Assembly (NCBI RefSeq): GCF_000178855.1
Contig: NZ_ADVG01000001.1
Coordinates: 62,001-126,000 of the forward strand
Direction of reading: 5' to 3'
DNA from: Ktedonobacter racemifer DSM 44963
Lineage (GTDB): Bacteria; Chloroflexota; Ktedonobacteria; Ktedonobacterales; Ktedonobacteraceae
DNA length: 64,000 bases
Part shown: positions 63,406 to 64,000 of the stretch, in pieces
Layout: each line of letters begins with the position of its first letter
How positions within the stretch are numbered: position 1 is the first letter of the stretch
The notes under the pieces: generated by a model
Databases searched by the model: none
Seen by the model: only the letters and a program-made list of their open reading frames with translations
Told to the model about the DNA's origin: nothing
Translations under genes and position numbers: made by a program

Positions 63406-63847
63406 GTCTCGCCTTTCAGCAGGGGAGCTTGTTTGACTGCCAGGCTGAGATATGCTATCATTCGCCTTATCTCAATGCACAACTCCAGTAGCAAAGCACA
63501 GAAAGGGATATTGATGGCTAACGCGACGATACAGCCCACCAGCGCGTGGTGCTTTCGCTCTCGTTACGCGTGTGTTAACGCGTTTCGTGTCGCCCAGGGC
63601 CTCACTATGCCCTTTTCCAGGGAGCCATTGACACGAAGCTGGAGAGAAAGAAACTAGCCAGAACGTCAAATGCACAAGCCGTGGGCGACACACACAGGTC
63701 TCGCCCACGGCTTTTCTCTTCCATTCCTCAGCAATATCAAGGCCATGGGCGAGCCATATGTCTTTGCCCACGGCCTTTTTCTATGCAGGGAACGCCCCCT
63801 ATAGGGGTACCTCCCTGCCCCATATCGTGAGAATGGAGTTTTATTAT
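63406..63847 (+). promoter_or_regulatory. Leader region of the MFS gene with two terminator-like hairpins
   Basis: A 47-codon frame from ATG 63514 has AAAGGGATATTG before it but no clear peptide signal. Two hairpins follow: GCCGTGGGCGA/TCGCCCACGGC (63678-63688 and 63701-63711) with TTTTCTCTT, and AAGGCCATGGGC/GCCCACGGCCTT (63739-63750 and 63766-63777, one mismatch) with a T run. They resemble each other in sequence. The layout repeats that of the leuA leader, so attenuation is possible; a terminator for the preceding gene plus a duplicate is the simpler reading. Confidence 0.5.
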
Positions 63848-64000
63848 ATGCTCTCTCAGAAAGAGAATGTGACCTCCACGCAGCCTCTCTGGCGCAATCG
63901 TGACTACCTGCTCTTGCTGGGTGGTCAGCTTGTTTCGTTTGTTGGCGATCAGCAACAATTTATCGCGCTCCCGCTGCTGATCTTAGCCCTCACTGGTTCG
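63848..64000 (+). CDS. MFS transporter, N-terminal part (continues past the window)
   Basis: Only 51 codons are visible. The start is hydrophilic (MLSQKENVTSTQPLWRNRDY), then the first membrane helix LLLLGGQLVSFVGDQ and the second LIALPLLILAL-like segment follow, as in MFS_3-type (enterobactin-exporter-like) proteins. It probably exports a small molecule. The substrate cannot be inferred. Confidence 0.7.
   Translation, partial: MLSQKENVTSTQPLWRNRDYLLLLGGQLVSFVGDQQQFIALPLLILALTGS

Noticed and set aside
1..64000. CRISPR arrays, tRNA and rRNA genes
   Set aside because: No regularly spaced short repeats, no cloverleaf with a CCA-type end and no rRNA core sequence were noticed by eye.

Overview
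The window looks like a chromosome segment of a soil, mycelial-type Chloroflexota of the class Ktedonobacteria. This is an inference from gene content: a Gram-positive-style wall gene set, very heavy IS load of several families, fused Lut proteins, and roomy intergenic regions with long hairpins. I could not run a taxonomic search. No tRNA, rRNA or CRISPR array was seen.

Left half (1-20.8 kb): an inducible glycopeptide-resistance (van) island built into a patchwork of peptidoglycan genes. A vanR-vanS pair (3758-4438, 2658-3761, minus) is followed by a murG relic, a TnpB element, a C39-type cysteine peptidase plus a long vanX (minus), and a divergent vanH-vanA-M19 dipeptidase-GNAT-GNAT run (plus). 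Then come a broken sensor kinase, murF, an IS inserted at the murF stop codon, ddl, and a broken HTH-MurA fusion. VanH (pyruvate to D-lactate), VanA (D-Ala-D-Lac, with His244), VanX (D-Ala-D-Ala hydrolysis) and MurF (attachment to the UDP-tripeptide) would together make lactate-ended wall precursors. The same 18-base box, TTTCATATCATTTTCACA, lies upstream of vanR, vanX and vanH, each time in the orientation of its gene. It is the best candidate for the VanR operator.

19-26 kb is a mobile-element graveyard: an ISNCY-type IS, a 126-bp MITE-like element, a frameshifted Tn3-family transposase, an IS110-family element with a long upstream non-coding stretch (possible bridge RNA), and a truncated tyrosine recombinase.

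25-46 kb is mostly ordinary chromosome: a P-loop kinase, an HTH/coiled-coil protein, an ankyrin protein, an AraC regulator, leuA behind a leucine attenuator, a HAD protein, a DEAD-box helicase, a broken methyltransferase, lutC and a fused lutB-lutA, a Gfo/Idh/MocA oxidoreductase and ThuA pair, a TetR regulator with an alcohol dehydrogenase, a membrane-anchored lectin-like protein, a CBS/zinc-ribbon protein, a FAD oxidoreductase and an alpha/beta hydrolase. Several genes are followed by nearly perfect 32-35 bp hairpins.

46.6-49.4 kb holds about 2 kb of repeated, structured, non-coding sequence with group II intron-like motifs beside a broken tnpB.

49.4-60.7 kb is one long minus-strand catabolic block: GntR regulator, 3-hydroxyisobutyrate-dehydrogenase-like enzyme, 2-oxoacid/acetoin dehydrogenase E1alpha and E1beta, an M24 hydrolase with an altered metal site, E2, then a complete branched-chain-amino-acid-type ABC importer (binding protein, livH, livM, livG, livF). 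A molybdenum hydroxylase large subunit is divergent from it, and the start of an MFS transporter ends the window.
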